Shown: positions 45,210 through 57,484 of the stretch, piece after piece
Position numbering within the stretch: the stretch's first letter is position 1
How the letters are laid out: the number at the start of each line of letters is the position of its first letter
NCBI RefSeq assembly: GCF_032118995.1
Contig: NC_092661.1
Span: 11,966,494-12,030,493, forward strand
DNA length: 64,000 bases
Origin: Asterias amurensis
Taxonomy: Eukaryota > Echinodermata > Asteroidea > Forcipulatida > Asteriidae
Direction: 5' to 3'
Notes under the pieces: model-generated
Databases searched by the model: none
The model's input: only the letters and a program-made list of their open reading frames with translations
What the model was told of the DNA's origin: nothing
Program-made: the position numbers and the translations under genes

Positions 45210-45231
45210 ACGTAGGCCTATAGGCCTACGT
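45210..45231. repeat. Perfect 22-bp palindrome in the predicted 5' UTR
   Basis: The sequence is self-complementary about a centre at 45220/45221 (half-site ACGTAGGCCTA). Confidence 0.8.
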
Positions 45232-45360
45232 CTTCTGCAAGGGTTGACTCATAAATACTCCTCACTCTCTGCACATGGGGCGCATGTATACAACAACAAC
45301 ACTCTAAATCACTCTTGCTTAACCCGCACTTGTAGGACTACATTCAAGTGAGTTTGTCAG

Positions 45361-45521
45361 GTAAGTTTCTGGTGCGATAATTAAAAAATCGAATTGTTGC
45401 TGTTTAAAGTAATCTACAATTTTTTTTTTTATTTTTTTTTTTGGGGGGGGGGGTAAGTAGGGCCTACTGGTCATTAAATATCTTTTTAGTGTTTCTTAAA
45501 TTATTTTTTTGTCTTATGCAG
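45361..45521 (+). other. Predicted 5' UTR intron of GPCR 2
   Basis: A consensus donor (CAG|gtaagt) at 45360/45361 and an acceptor after a T-rich tract (gtcttatgcag) ending at 45521 define a 161-bp intron 24 bp before the start codon. It holds a T-run and a G-run. Confidence 0.6.
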
Positions 45522-45545
45522 ATTGGACGATCATAAATATTCACC

Positions 45546-46532
45546 ATGAAGATTGTCCCATTGGATACAAACTATACCGAGTTCAACCAGTTTGGTTACA
45601 GAGTAGAAGATGTGGCGTTCATAACACAAATGATTCTCGGCACCGTCGGTCTCCTGGGAAACATTCTCGTCTGTGTGACGATAGCTCGGGCGAGATTCAT
45701 GCACAACGTCACAAACGTCTTCATCGCACACATGGCCATGGCCGACGTTCTCGTCTGTATGTCTCTACTCATCTTTCAGTACAAACACCTCGTAGAAATT
45801 TTCCCCGAGGGAGGGAGTGTCCTCAGAAACGAGATCATTTGTAAAGTTTACAAGGGTCGGGCTGTGTTGTGGTTCACATCCGACCTGTCTATATACAGTA
45901 TGCTCGTCGTGACCGTGGAACGATTTGTAGCCATCGTGCGGCCTCTACGGTATCCAAGTTTTTACACGCACTCCAAGGTCGCAGTCATGGTCGCCCTGAC
46001 TTGGTTTATGGCAGCACTCGTTCAAACCCCACTCTTCGTGTTCAACTCATACAACTCATTAGAAATGAAATGCCACAACAACGCCGTGTCACATAATGGG
46101 ATCACAGCCCTTCTCGTAGCCGGCTTCATGAGTCTCATGTTGCCGGTCGTGGTGTTATTTTGGTGTTACATCCGAATTCTCATCAGCCTGAGAGCGAGCG
46201 CCGTTAGCCAACGGCGGGAAAACAACCTCGCTCACGCCGAAGAGCTCTTTATGGCGGGAAGAAGGGTCGTCAAAGTTCTCCTTACAGTCTCGGTCCTCTA
46301 CGTCTGCATTTGGTTCCCCGTTCATATCCTCTTCTGTATCGTCAACTTTGTACGTCTGTCACCAGACGTGGAGGTAGTTTTGCGGGCACTTCAGCAGACA
46401 CTGGCTGGCTTGAACTCGGTGGTGAACCCCTTCGTGTATGCCTTCAAGTATAAAGAGTTTCAGCGCGGTGTACGGGAGCGTGTTTTTCCTTGCTGCTGTT
46501 ATCGACAAAGAGCCCACGTGGCTCCAACTTGA
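45546..46532 (+). CDS. Class A (rhodopsin-like) GPCR, orphan
   Basis: 328 residues, seven hydrophobic segments. Hallmarks: GN at 38-39 in TM1, AMAD with Asp67 in TM2, Cys99 and Cys176 for the TM3-loop 2 disulfide, ERF at 125-127 in place of E/DRY, CIWFP at 254-258 in TM6 and NPFVY at 294-298 in TM7. One N-glycosylation motif is at N9. A CCC cluster at 316-318 is a likely palmitoylation site. The short termini and small loops are of the peptide/amine receptor type; I cannot name the ligand. It would signal through G proteins at the plasma membrane. The ATG is preceded by a probable 161-bp UTR intron and a TATA box. GC content is clearly higher than in the flanking DNA, as expected for a coding exon. 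Confidence 0.92.
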   Translation: MKIVPLDTNYTEFNQFGYRVEDVAFITQMILGTVGLLGNILVCVTIARARFMHNVTNVFIAHMAMADVLVCMSLLIFQYKHLVEIFPEGGSVLRNEIICKVYKGRAVLWFTSDLSIYSMLVVTVERFVAIVRPLRYPSFYTHSKVAVMVALTWFMAALVQTPLFVFNSYNSLEMKCHNNAVSHNGITALLVAGFMSLMLPVVVLFWCYIRILISLRASAVSQRRENNLAHAEELFMAGRRVVKVLLTVSVLYVCIWFPVHILFCIVNFVRLSPDVEVVLRALQQTLAGLNSVVNPFVYAFKYKEFQRGVRERVFPCCCYRQRAHVAPT

Positions 46533-46775
46533 ACCGTTATTAGTGGACCAAAGATTCGTGAACAGTTATAGTGTAAAGATACATTGTCTAATTTAATCAT
46601 TCAAGCGATGGTGTTTTTCCCACGTGATTAGTTTTCAATGGTTAAATCCTTATTCAGCTATAATAATATACCTTAGTTACAGAAGTAACATCAAAGGCAA
46701 ATTGCATAAGAAATACTAAACATGTCCAACAGTGATAGCATTGTTTACACTGAAAAATAATGGATTTGCGTTTTG

Positions 46776-46781
46776 AATAAA
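46776..46781 (+). terminator. Poly(A) signal of GPCR 2
   Basis: AATAAA in TTTTGAATAAAGAGACC, 244 bp after the stop codon; the first canonical signal downstream. Confidence 0.5.
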
Positions 46782-48149
46782 GAGACCCGCTTTAGCAATT
46801 TTTTCCGGCCTTTAATGGAGCCAGGAGGTAACGACAAAACAAAATAATGTGTAATATTTAGTTAGCCTGACTGAACTGTAGTTTTAAGTATTACACAACT
46901 GTATGTGGTACGCCAACAAAATAGCTAAGGTTGTGCAAAATATAAAGTTAAACATAAATAATTTAAAATGTACAGTACCAGTATTACGGAAGGCAACGAA
47001 AAATATTTCATGTAAAATAATTATTTGTACCAGAACGTTGCTAGTTTGTTGTCTACAATTTTATTACTGCGGCAACCGTTATGGGGGTCGACACTTTACG
47101 TTGTCACAACAACAACCTACAGTAAGGTTGTGGCAACGAAAACATTACCATTGAGTCAACGTTATACTGGGACGGGACGGGGTGTGACGTATTCGAAGTA
47201 CAGGCCAATCAGCAACAGCCTATTGTAAAAAAAAAAATCCTTCAACCTCTTGACATTTTGCGCATTAAACCTTTCTCTATGTTAGGCCTACTTTCTAACA
47301 ACATTGATTATCTAGCTATATTTTAATAAGAAATAAGTAATGCAAATTGTGCTTGGTCACGGTAACACTATACTAGCATCAGGCAAGCAAACTGCATGAA
47401 ATCAACCGAAATATTAATTTAACTCAGTCATACTTACAAAAGAGGGCGCTATACATCTTTGTTTTTGTTTGTTTGTTTGTTTGTTTGTTTGTTTGTTTGT
47501 TTGTTTGTTTTATGATAATAATAATTTATGCTTTAGACGGAATTTAAGGACAGTTTCTCTCTCTTTCTGAAATAAAGATAAACATTACCAATATTGTTCA
47601 ATTTTGTTCACTTTCTACAAGTTTCAATGCTCCACTTCGAAGACACAAATCCAAAGTCAGTTCAATGGAATGTTCGACCCCGCATTGTCTATTGAGGGCT
47701 ATAACCTGAAAATTGAAAACAAGGTTGTAAAGTTTACTATTGTATGGGCGGCAATACGAAACCAAAACTGTTTAAACTTATTATTCAACTTCAGGTGCAA
47801 TTAGCTTTATAACTGGTCTTTCCATACGTTGTACTTTAATTAAAACTTTATCTGTAAATAATCTAAGCTCAAAATATTATGATCTTCTCCGTATTGTTGT
47901 CGTTATTTTTCAATCGCTACGGTTCTGTTAATTTATGCCAATAATGGCTCTCCATACTTTACTTGCCCACCATGGTTGGCAAGGTGTGCCCATCAGTTTG
48001 TACACGCGTACTCGTCTGTGGTAGTAATACTTGGAAAATGTACTGTAAAAAAGTGTTAATTTCCCAAATAAATCGTTAACTCTTGTGTCAGATAGTATTT
48101 TGCAAGTTTGCTGTGTTCTTCCATTCAATGTAGATTTTTGTCACTAGCC
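46782..48149. other. Intergenic region between GPCR 2 and the THAP gene
   Basis: AT-rich sequence with a (GTTT)n microsatellite at about 47460-47510; I see no gene in it. Confidence 0.6.
47460..47510. repeat. (GTTT)n microsatellite
   Basis: About twelve GTTT units in a row. Confidence 0.9.
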
Positions 48150-50759
48150 ATGCCGAGTAGTTGTTGCGTTGTCGGCTGCACGAACAGAGCCCATCGCGGT
48201 GAGTCACCTCTTGGATTTTTTCGGGTACCGAGAAAGCCCCCTCGACGGGGTCTCTGGCTGTCAAAGATCAACCGAAAACCCGACTGGAATCCCAAGGTGG
48301 GAACCAGGATATGTGGGGCACACTTCGTTTCAGGTAAGGGAGAGATTTGAAGACAGTTTTGTTGTTGTGATGATTGGTACAAAAATAACGTCGACTTTGT
48401 TGTGTAGCAACAGACGACACAGTTCGACTGTGAATTATGAATGCACTCATCAACAATTCTGATGCACAATGTAGCTAGTAATAAAAACTAATAGTAGTAT
48501 GTGATACATTTAATTTGACATGGTGTATCCTTTCCACCAGTAGACCCAGATGAGTAACTGGGGCGCTGTACTCCTTTTTCCGAAATTTTGACATTCTCGG
48601 TCGTGCCAAAATTTCGAAAAAAGGAGTACAGCGCCCCAGTTACCGGGTCTAGTACAGGGTATTGTATTTTGTGCATTTTTTTGCTCTCATACATGTATGG
48701 TATGAGAGTGCAGAATCATGCATCTGATTTCCCAATTTTTGTTGTCAAAAGAGTCTATCTGGTCTGTGATTGTTAATAATTAATTGTAGCATACTCGGGC
48801 ACAATTAAAATGACAGTATGTCATAAATATGTACAAGGTAATATTTTTTACTTAATTCTTGTTTTGTCTCTCAGTTTACTCAGTGTCATGTCTGTGTATC
48901 GCTATCAATCACTACAGACATGACAGTCAGTGAAGTACATGTAGTATTAAGATCTTCTTAGTTTTATGTTTAATTTGTGTAAAGATTGGAAATGAAGTGA
49001 TTTTGTTGGCGGTCTGGTATAAAATCACTCTTACATGTATCACACATTTTAATTGGAAAACATTTAAATTGTTTTTTTTGCACCTGTATAGGGAGACCTT
49101 CGCCCTGGGAGGACAACCCTGACTACGTACCCACAATATTTCCCAAGAGAAGAGCGGCAGCCTTTTCCATGACTCTACGACAGGAGCAGAGCTTAGCCAA
49201 GATCAAGAAATCCCGTCCTGTGACTGCTGCAGAAGGCTGCAGCAAGGTTACAACAAGTGCTGCAGAAATACTCTTCACTTTTGCAAGCCGCTTTGAAAAC
49301 CAAGCCATCCCAGATCAAAGTAACTGCTATAAGTTATTAATAAATTTGTTTCCTTTGAAAGCTGAATTTGTATAAACCTAAGATTTTTTTTGTACCTTTA
49401 GTTGTACCTTTAGGCATGTTAATCTTCCGGTGCTTACCGCACATAAATAAATGACGTCACAATGCAAATCCATGATGAACACACAATATGGCCGCCCAAT
49501 TTTTCTGCTAACCTGTGAAATATGCTTGCACCTTGCACCGCCCACTGCACTACAACACATGGATACATTTTTACCATTTTTAGTGGATGTTTATTTTCAG
49601 GATGGATTCAGTGTTTTGTAAAAAGATTTTTCTTTACTTTACAGGGATGAAGACTCCGGAACCCCTGAAAGCCAAGACTGCGCATTCAATTCCTAAGGAA
49701 GAGAATGAAATACTGTATGATGAGAACCAGTCGTTTCTTAATGATGTGCAGCAGCCAGAAGACCCCAGGGTGCAACAGCCACAAGCCTCAGACTCCGGGT
49801 TGAAAGAGAAAACAGACCAAAGCAATTTCAGATTTGACTCTCTCAAAAGTGACCCTGAGATGCTTGAGTTTTTCACAGGAGTGTATACAGCAGCCATTTT
49901 CATGTGGATGCTCGACAACATGAGAGAAAAGGTTACTTACATTGATTCCCAGCTGGGCATGGAGGACCATCTGTTGATTGTCCTGATGAAGTTGAAGTTG
50001 GGCCTACTGAACAACGATCTAGCTTACCGTTTCGGTGTCAGCAGTGGGATTGTGACAAAGATAGTAACTCAGTGGATTCCCCATCTAGCCACAGTCATGA
50101 AGGAGCTGATCATCTGGCCTGATGTGGTAACGGTGCGTCAGCATATCCCATCAGCCTACTGGAAAGATTTTCCGACTGCCCGTTGTATCATTGACTTTCC
50201 GGAAATACTTATAGACAGGCCATTTGACATATCAACTCGGCAACAGACTTGGTCTACCTGCAGAACAAATAACACTATTAAGTACCTCATTGCCATGACG
50301 CCATCTGGAGCCGTCAGCTTTCTCTCCAGTGGCTATGGTGGCAGTATGTCTGAGAAGGACATAGCTACGAAGTCTTGTTTTTTCAATCTTGTCCAGTGCG
50401 GTGATGAAATTTTAGCTGAAAGAAACTTTCCCATCCGATGTGAACTCGCCATCCGAGGTGCCACTCTTAAGATCCCTCTGTACTCGACAACAGGAAAGAC
50501 AAAATTTTCTGAGGGTCTTGTGGAACAAACAAGAAAACTTTGCCAAGCGCGCGTCCATGTTGAGAAATTATTAGGCAAATTGAAGAGCTTCCAAATTCTA
50601 CAGAAATATATTCCTGTATCAGAAATTAGTTTACTTGATGACTATGTTATGGTGATAGCTGGACTTATTAATCTGTCACCAGTGCATGAGGCAGTAAGGG
50701 TTGAAGTCCCTGGGCAGTCCGGAATAGTGCGAGTGTGTATAAGGGAGAAGAATCGATAG
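48150..50759 (+). CDS. THAP zinc finger-DDE_Tnp_4 (Harbinger-type) transposase-derived protein
   Basis: Three exons, 48150-48333, 49092-49319 and 49645-50759, join in frame with GT-AG introns to 508 residues. Exon 1 is a THAP domain: Cys6/Cys10, Trp36, then CGAH with Cys55 and His58. The motif DYVPTIF that closes THAP domains opens exon 2. Exon 3 has a helix-turn-helix (LNNDLAYRFGVSSGIVTKIV, about 259-278) and a DDE_Tnp_4 fold: first acidic site in CIIDFPEI (Asp321), last in RVHVEKLLG (Glu444). The middle site, normally ADRGF, reads AERNF, so the second Asp is Glu396. In the family these proteins bind DNA and cut and move Harbinger-like elements; with this change catalysis is doubtful, and a host DNA-binding role or a decaying transposon copy are both possible. 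The frame is intact throughout. The ATG at 48150 is used because it starts directly at the THAP consensus; one 14 codons upstream is possible. Confidence 0.88.
48542..48651. repeat. Palindrome with about 45-bp arms in intron 1 of the THAP gene
   Basis: AACTGGGGCGCTGTACTCCT in the left arm is matched exactly by its complement in the right arm (48622-48643 region); the loop is about 14 bp. Confidence 0.85.
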
Positions 50760-52667
50760 AAATATTTTTTGCAATCACTGTGTTTTTTTGTACCTTGATG
50801 CCATAACATCATGCAACCTATTGACACCAATGCCATTATGCGCTACTGTCTGCAACGCATTTGCGTGTAAACATTGAGGTAAGCTTGACTGCTGTTTCAC
50901 CTACAAAGCGCTCTGTTCTTTATATATGGGGCATTGATTCCAAAAATGGGGCACCAAGATTGTGATGTTGGTGTTTGGGTGAATTGGGTCAGCTTTTGTA
51001 CCAAAGAAATTATGGGTGACTCTCATTACGGAGTTCTAGGGCTCCATTAAAGAATTTAATATTTAAGATAGTTTGGATTTAAAAATCAATTGTTAGGATT
51101 ATTATGACAGGTCTCTGCTCTTTGTCTTCAAGTGTCGACATGTAAGAGGTTATTCCAGGGGTGGAATACTAGCTGCTAGGTTGTTTTTCCAATCTACAAT
51201 ATTCAAAGATGAAAATACTTGGACATGCAAACTATCCCCAGAAAAGTTCTTTGAATCACCTTATCTAATCAATAATATGAGAAGAAAAACAACTTGATTT
51301 TTTAGCTAATAATTATTTCCTAAGTTCTCGTTTGCTAAGTCAGTCTGTGTAGGTTGATAGATCCCAAGGAAGTATAGAAAAATAAAGTTGTGGCAGATAG
51401 GTCTGGTATACACTAGACTCAGGTTGTGGTGTTAGTGGAGTGGGTTCGAGTCCTGGTCATGACAATGGTGTCCTTGAGCAAGACACCATAGTTGTGCTAT
51501 CCTTCTCGTGAAGAGAAGTGGTACTTTGCTGCAGTGTTTCTGGCTGCAGATTGTGCCGCATCACCTTTGGGTCTCAGAATTCAAACTTGGTATACCGACT
51601 GATCACAAAAATAACAGGCACCTTAAGAAGATCACTTGTGCCCCCCTAAAAATAAAACCCTAGTAGTTTTGGCGCTGACTGCATTAATAATGAACCGTAT
51701 AACAACATCCAGTATCGTTAGACATATCGAAATATTTAATTACTGAAACAAAACAATGACATGATATTATTTATTACCTTGCTCTTTTCAATTTTAAATT
51801 TTTGTTGTTTGTACAAACTGACAGCAATATATTGCATTTTATACATAATATAATAAATCTGTGTTGAACAAAAACAAATGAACAATAGGAAGTCAAATCA
51901 TTTCATTATTTTCGCTTCTAAGTGCTTCCTTCAATAGATCAGGCAACTCTTACGTAAAACCTTTTTTTATGGGGGGGGGGTTAAACTATACAATGTTAAA
52001 GGTATGGTCAAACTTTGGTAATGACGCCTAAAAGAAAGTGTGAAAGTTTTATCCAAAAGCCTGCTATGGTAAATAGTAGCAAGCATCCTGCAAATAATTT
52101 TGTCAGAAGTGTCCCCGTTAATTTAAAAATCAATAAAGTATTATGACGAAAATTCTTAATCTTCAAAGATTGCCCGTAAGCGACTTTTTGAAGTTTTCGT
52201 AGACCTTATTGCAAATCATCTTTATGCATGCTGTAGGCTTTGAATGATGTGCCTGCTGGTGGAGCTAGTGCTCAAGTTTGAACCCTAGCTAGACCAGCAT
52301 GCACCTCATTCAACAATTGGTTTTTGCACGAGTATTTGCGAAAAGGTCTATTCATATATGAATGCCATATGAATGCTGCCCTCAATCCGACCAGAAATGC
52401 AGTTGGTATCCGCTAAACATGGATGGATTCAGTGTTCATGATGAAAATACCGTGACAGTTTGTTGCTGTTTTTTCAGCATACAGCCACTGTATTCTATTT
52501 AAAATTTCAGAGGTGACTTCTATTGTATCTTTCTGTAATTTTGCCGATAAAGCAGCATTATAATGCTATTATACCATACAACAGCCCCACAAGCAATTGA
52601 AAGATTGAATCGGTTAGTTAAATTGGGCATAAATTGTACCATTCAACATGTCAATCTCAATGCCTCC
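50760..52667. other. 3' flank of the THAP gene
   Basis: A poly(A) signal AATAAA lies at 51381. A SINE S3 head remnant (GTGGGTTCGAGTCCTGGTCATGACA) is at about 51420-51600. Nothing else gene-like is seen. Confidence 0.5.
51415..51600 (+). mobile_element. SINE S3 remnant
   Basis: B box GGTTCGAGTCC, then GTGTCCTTGAGCAAGACACC and the GCTGCAG..CTGGCTGCAG body; the A-box end is degraded. Confidence 0.5.
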
Positions 52668-53028
52668 TTAAAGGCAGTGGACACTATTGGTAATTACTCA
52701 AAAGAATTATCAGCATAAAACCTCATTTGGTAAAGAATAATGGGGAGCTGTTGATAGTATAAAACATTGTAAGAAACGGCTCCTTCTGAAGTGACGTAGT
52801 TTCCGAGAAAGAAGTAATTTTCCACATATTTGAGGTCTCGAAATCAAGCATCTGAAAGCACACAACTTTGTGTGAGAAGGGTGTTTTTTTCTTTCATAGT
52901 TATCTCGCAACTCCGACGACCAATTGAGCTCAAATTTTCACAGATTTGTTCTTTTATGCATTATGTTGAGATACACCAACTGTGAAGGCAAGTCATTGAC
53001 AATTACCAATAGTGTCCAATGTCTTTAA
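52668..53028 (+). mobile_element. Family A MITE-like element
   Basis: TTAA at both ends, with a small deletion at the central hairpin. Confidence 0.82.
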
Positions 53029-53396
53029 GGAATGAATGTGGGTCAACTATGCATACAATATAATATGAAGGAAAGTCTGCGGTTTGTTTATAATGACTAA
53101 TGGATAGGGTTTACAAAAATTATTTCACAATACACGTAACGTACAAGTATAAGAAATATCACCAAGCAGCCTAGACACTCAAGTATCATCATTCTAAGAG
53201 CAAATGTTTGGGAGATTCTACTTTCATGAAATTCAAGTATCACTTCTTCTAGTGGACATTACACTGAACATACCTTGACCGTTTGGTACTATTTATGAGA
53301 GACATTGCTTAACTATATAAGAAAACATACTCACAAACTGGTTTTGGACTTGGTATGGATGGAAATGGCGTACTGAATGAAATACATGTTTAGATC

Positions 53397-53691
53397 ATAG
53401 AGTTATATATAAGAACTAGAGGGCGCACTGGCCTATATACACGACTCGGCATGCTCACAGGCGGCTATTTTCTAAGTTGACAAAACAGGCATCGCTTAGC
53501 GCATGTTTGTGCGGCAATCTTGTAAAGTTGACAAAACAGCATGGCGTAGCATTCAATAAACACAAACCCAAACGTGTGTTTCATATTCAACGCGCTTACA
53601 GAATGGCGCGCGCATGTCTCCTTGCAGTCCCATCGCATTTGTGCAAGAAGCATCACCAGTGCGCCCTCTAGCTCTCATATATAGCTCTATG
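53397..53691. mobile_element. 295-bp element with about 37-bp terminal inverted repeats
   Basis: CATAGAGTTATATATAAGAA then CTAGAGGGCGCACTGG at the left; CCAGTGCGCCCTCTAG then CTCTCATATATAGCTCTATG at the right. The GC-rich block is exact. Interior open frames are incidental. Confidence 0.8.
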
Positions 53692-54032
53692 GTTAAGATG
53701 CATATACATGTTCATGTATACCATAATATACAATGTACCGCTGGTTGTAAAAATTTGACTCTATCAGATATCAGATACATATTTATCAAACGTATTAGAT
53801 ACATTTAATCATGACTATATAATATAGTTCTACAAATGAGATGTTTGGGGGGGGTGCTTAACTGTTTTCTAAGTCTTCATACCTAGGGCCAACTGCAAAC
53901 ACTATAATTAGTTGCAGGTTCAGCCTAGAGTTTACTTTAGACATACGTGAAAGCACTGTTTGTCAATCACCATCGGTGTATTAAAATCATTTGACATTTA
54001 TTTGTTTTCATCAGAAGAAGGTTTTCTTAGGG

Positions 54033-54394
54033 TTAAAGACACTGGACACCTTTGGTAATTCTCACTTGGTGTACCTCAACATATGCACAAAATAACAAAC
54101 CTGTGAAAATTTGAACTCGTAGTCGAAGAATGTGAGATAACAATGGAAGAAAAAACGCCGTTGTCACACAAAGTTGTGTGCTTTCAGATGCTTGATTTTG
54201 GGACCTCAAAATCTAATTGTAAGGTCATAAAATCAATGAAAAATTACCTCTTTCACAAAAACTACGATACTTCAGAGGGAGCCAATTCTCACAACGTTTT
54301 GTACAATCAACAGCTCTCCATTGCTCATAGCCAAATAAGTTTTATGCTAACAATTATTTTTTAAGTAATTACCAATAGTGTCCAGTGCCTTTAA
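54033..54394 (-). mobile_element. Family A MITE-like element, diverged
   Basis: TTAA at both ends; left end TTAAAGACACTGGACACC, right end GTCCAGTGCCTTTAA. Confidence 0.8.
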
Positions 54395-54943
54395 GATCCC
54401 GGGTCAAATTAAAACTTTTCATTCATTGATTATTTTATTTTAAGGTAAGGAGTGATCACAATAATTATTCTCATACAAAAAAACTAAAAATTATAAGTAA
54501 ACCAGTTTGTTTTTCATCGGGCGAACTCACAAATAAAAACATTTTGGTAACTTATATTTTAACTTAATAATTGGCAGTTTAAATGCATCTCAGGAATGCG
54601 CTTTTGTTTGTTTATTTAAAAAAAGAAAAATTAGATAAAGTTACATTTATTACTTATTTGCTTTCTCCCAAATGTCCCTTTTAAGAGCAATTTGGCGACT
54701 CAAATCAAACAGAATGCAGTAATATTACTATGGTAACAAATTTAAAATAATATGATTATTTTCATTTGTTTCTTTCTTTTTTTATCATTATAAAGTTACA
54801 CTTTTGTACCACAATATCATATAGGAAATATTTACTCACAAACCTTCCATTTACAAAGGGGGGTTTTCTCTTGACTTGACCTCTCTGAGATGTAGGCAAA
54901 GATCATAATATACATCTTGTTTGTCAAAATTAGAAAATAAACT

Positions 54944-55271
54944 AGGGCCCAATTTCATAAAGCTGTTAAGCAGATAAATACTTTGCTTAGCAAATTTCTT
55001 TCCTAAGAGAAGGATTAGAAGGGCACTGGTTGCAACAATGCAAAATTTGGCTGGTAACCAGTTTTGTTGAGCCAGGGGTCGATTTCACAAAGAGTTAGGA
55101 CTAGTCTTATCTCGAGTTAGGACCAGTTACTCGTCCTAACTTAGGACTATCCATGCAATTTGTATATCTCATAGGACTAGTCCCAAGTTAGGACTAGTCC
55201 CAACTCTTTGTGGAATCGACCCCAGGTTTTTCTGTGCTCAGCAAGTTATTATGCTTTATGAAATTGGGCCC
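54944..55271. mobile_element. Family C element with a family D element inside
   Basis: GGGCCCAATTTCATAAAGCTG at the left and TATGAAATTGGGCCC at the right; 55075-55223 is family D. Confidence 0.8.
55075..55223. mobile_element. Family D palindromic element nested in family C
   Basis: GGGGTCGATTTCACAAAGAG pairs with CTCTTTGTGGAATCGACCCC; the arms are runs of TTAGGACTAG. Confidence 0.85.
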
Positions 55272-55378
55272 TGTACTGACTCCCACTTACCAATATAAAA
55301 ATAATCAACAACACAATAGACCCTTTTATCACAAAGACGCCATCTTGTTTTTCTCTATACTCCTAATACACATCTCTA

Positions 55379-55470
55379 TAGGCCGTGTCTGAATTGACGG
55401 TAATCATGTGTTGGTGATAAGAATGTCCTTAGCAACACATGCTTAGCTGTAACTGCCGATTCAGATACGG
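55379..55470. mobile_element. Family E short hairpin
   Basis: GGCCGTGTCTGAATTGACGG at the left faces CTGCCGATTCAGATACGG at the right; similar ends flank 60889-61031. Confidence 0.6.
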
Positions 55471-57240
55471 GAAAAAAAAACCCAAAATGAGACTGGTGCC
55501 TCAAAATAAAAACCACCGCTCAAAAAACAGTAGTTTACCCATTGTGATATTCAACAGACAGTCAGGGTACCATTGACCAGATAGATTTATTCATTTAATT
55601 TGTACACATTCACTACTAACAATGAAATCACCTCTCTCTCATTTCAAAGCAAAAAAAACAAATATAAAGCATTATTTCAAAATGATCGGTGAAAATCAGG
55701 ATGTCAACTTTTTAAAAGCTTCTCTACCCGAGAGTCACTTAAAATAATAAACTGCCATTATTGGCTTTTCCCCAACTCTCTCCTACTCAGTTATTTTTCA
55801 AATTTTGTTGTTTTTGATTACTGAACTAAACACATTTACTCACAAACTTTCACTTAACAATATCGTCCTGGTACATTGACACATGTAATAATGTATGTGA
55901 TACAATGGGGGGGGGGGGGGGAGGGGGTCACTGCATGGGTTTTCTAGTTTTGCATACTGATCACAAGGTCAACAATTTTTGGAGAAAGGTCTGTCAAAAT
56001 GTTTCCCAGCCTTTTTTTTATTCTCTTCCCTCCTTAGGAGGATAAAAGTAGGGAGAAGCCCAGCTTTAGCACCCACTTTTACTAGGGATGAGATTTAACG
56101 TGTGTGCAAAAATCATGGAAAAAGGCTCGAGGGTCTGGGTCCCCTCCCCCTTATCCCAGATGTTACAGTTCAGCAGGTTTACAGACAACATGCATCATCA
56201 GAAATACAACACTACAGGTTCAGACACAATGTGGACTATTTCTTTCTCTCTTTGGTGACTGCTTTACTTCTTTCAAGACCATGTAAGACTAAAAGCGGTC
56301 TAATGATAAACCTGAAAGCAGGAAACATTCTAAAAAATAAAATCCTCGGCGATTGTACGGTTTTGTCCCTCATGAACCCTCACAGTCCCCCACCCCCTTC
56401 AAAACCTTGGGTCCCTGACTCTTTTTAACGGCAGAACAGAAATGCTTGAACTGTGTCAATGTTTTGACAGAGGTTGTTTGCCTCAAACACAGCTCTGTGT
56501 CGTTGAAGATTCACCCCCTGATGCACACCCCTAGGCCATTGCTGGGGTGCTGGCGGGTGGCAAGTTTTTGTAGATGACCCAAACAAACCAAAAATCGTTG
56601 TCTTTTTAACTATTATGATATACACAATTTCACTGGCAGGGCAGAATGACATAATGCTGTAGAACATACTAAACATTTGCAACTGACCAGAAAGTGAATA
56701 CTGAAATTCTGACAAAAATAAATTGCAGTATATAAAACGCATTTTAAACATGCCAATGCCATCTATCACACTAAGACTCGACTATTGATTGCGCCGTTTT
56801 CAGGATTCAGTCTACATGTATGCGTTTTAGTTGCAAATATATACTCACTCCTCCCCTCTAACCTTGGGTTATGCCAAAGCAGAAAGAGGCTTTGCAAACT
56901 CTACAGTCGAGGCAAAGATTCAAGTCTCTTACAAAGTCAATGCACTCTACATGTATGGTGGTATATGCCTTGCCCAAGCATTATGAGTCTATCTGGTGAA
57001 GTGCACATCCAATGGAAATAGCACACTTTCCCATGGATGTTACAATCTAATTACTGTTAAAAGTAAGTCCCTATTTTAAGTTTTTTCTTCGCATATCTTT
57101 TTGATGAGGTGCAGTGCTTTTTGGGCGAGAGGTACATGCACATGTACCATTGGTAATTGCTAACAGAGGAAAAGCTTTATAGCTAGGTAAGGAGGTACAT
57201 GTATGTGGAAATGGTGGCATTTCCCATTTTGGATACCCCT
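55471..57240. other. Region without a recognised gene
   Basis: Contains a G-run at 55907-55927 and short frames only. Part of it could be 3' UTR of the PICALM-type gene, which ends at 58447 on the minus strand. Confidence 0.4.
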
Positions 57241-57484
57241 GGGCCCAGTTTCATAGAGCTGCTTAAGCACAAAATTTTGCTTAAGCCAAAAACTCAATGC
57301 TTAGTAAAATAAGAATACCGGCCAAGATACCTCTCAATTGTTATGCTAAATAAACAACAGCTAAATACTAGTCATAAGCAATGTATATGGCATGGAATTT
57401 TGGCCAGTAACATGTGTAAAATAAGCGAGCTATTTTCGTGCTTAAGCAAATTGTTTGCTTAAGCAGCTCTATGAAATTGGCCCC
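57241..57484. mobile_element. Family C palindromic element
   Basis: GGGCCCAGTTTCATAGAGCTG at the left and CAGCTCTATGAAATTGGCCCC at the right. Confidence 0.8.

Noticed and set aside
49587..49644. Start of the transposase gene at the ATG at 49587
   Set aside because: A consensus acceptor at 49641-49644 joins the downstream frame in phase to exon 2 and the THAP exon; the upstream codons are intronic.
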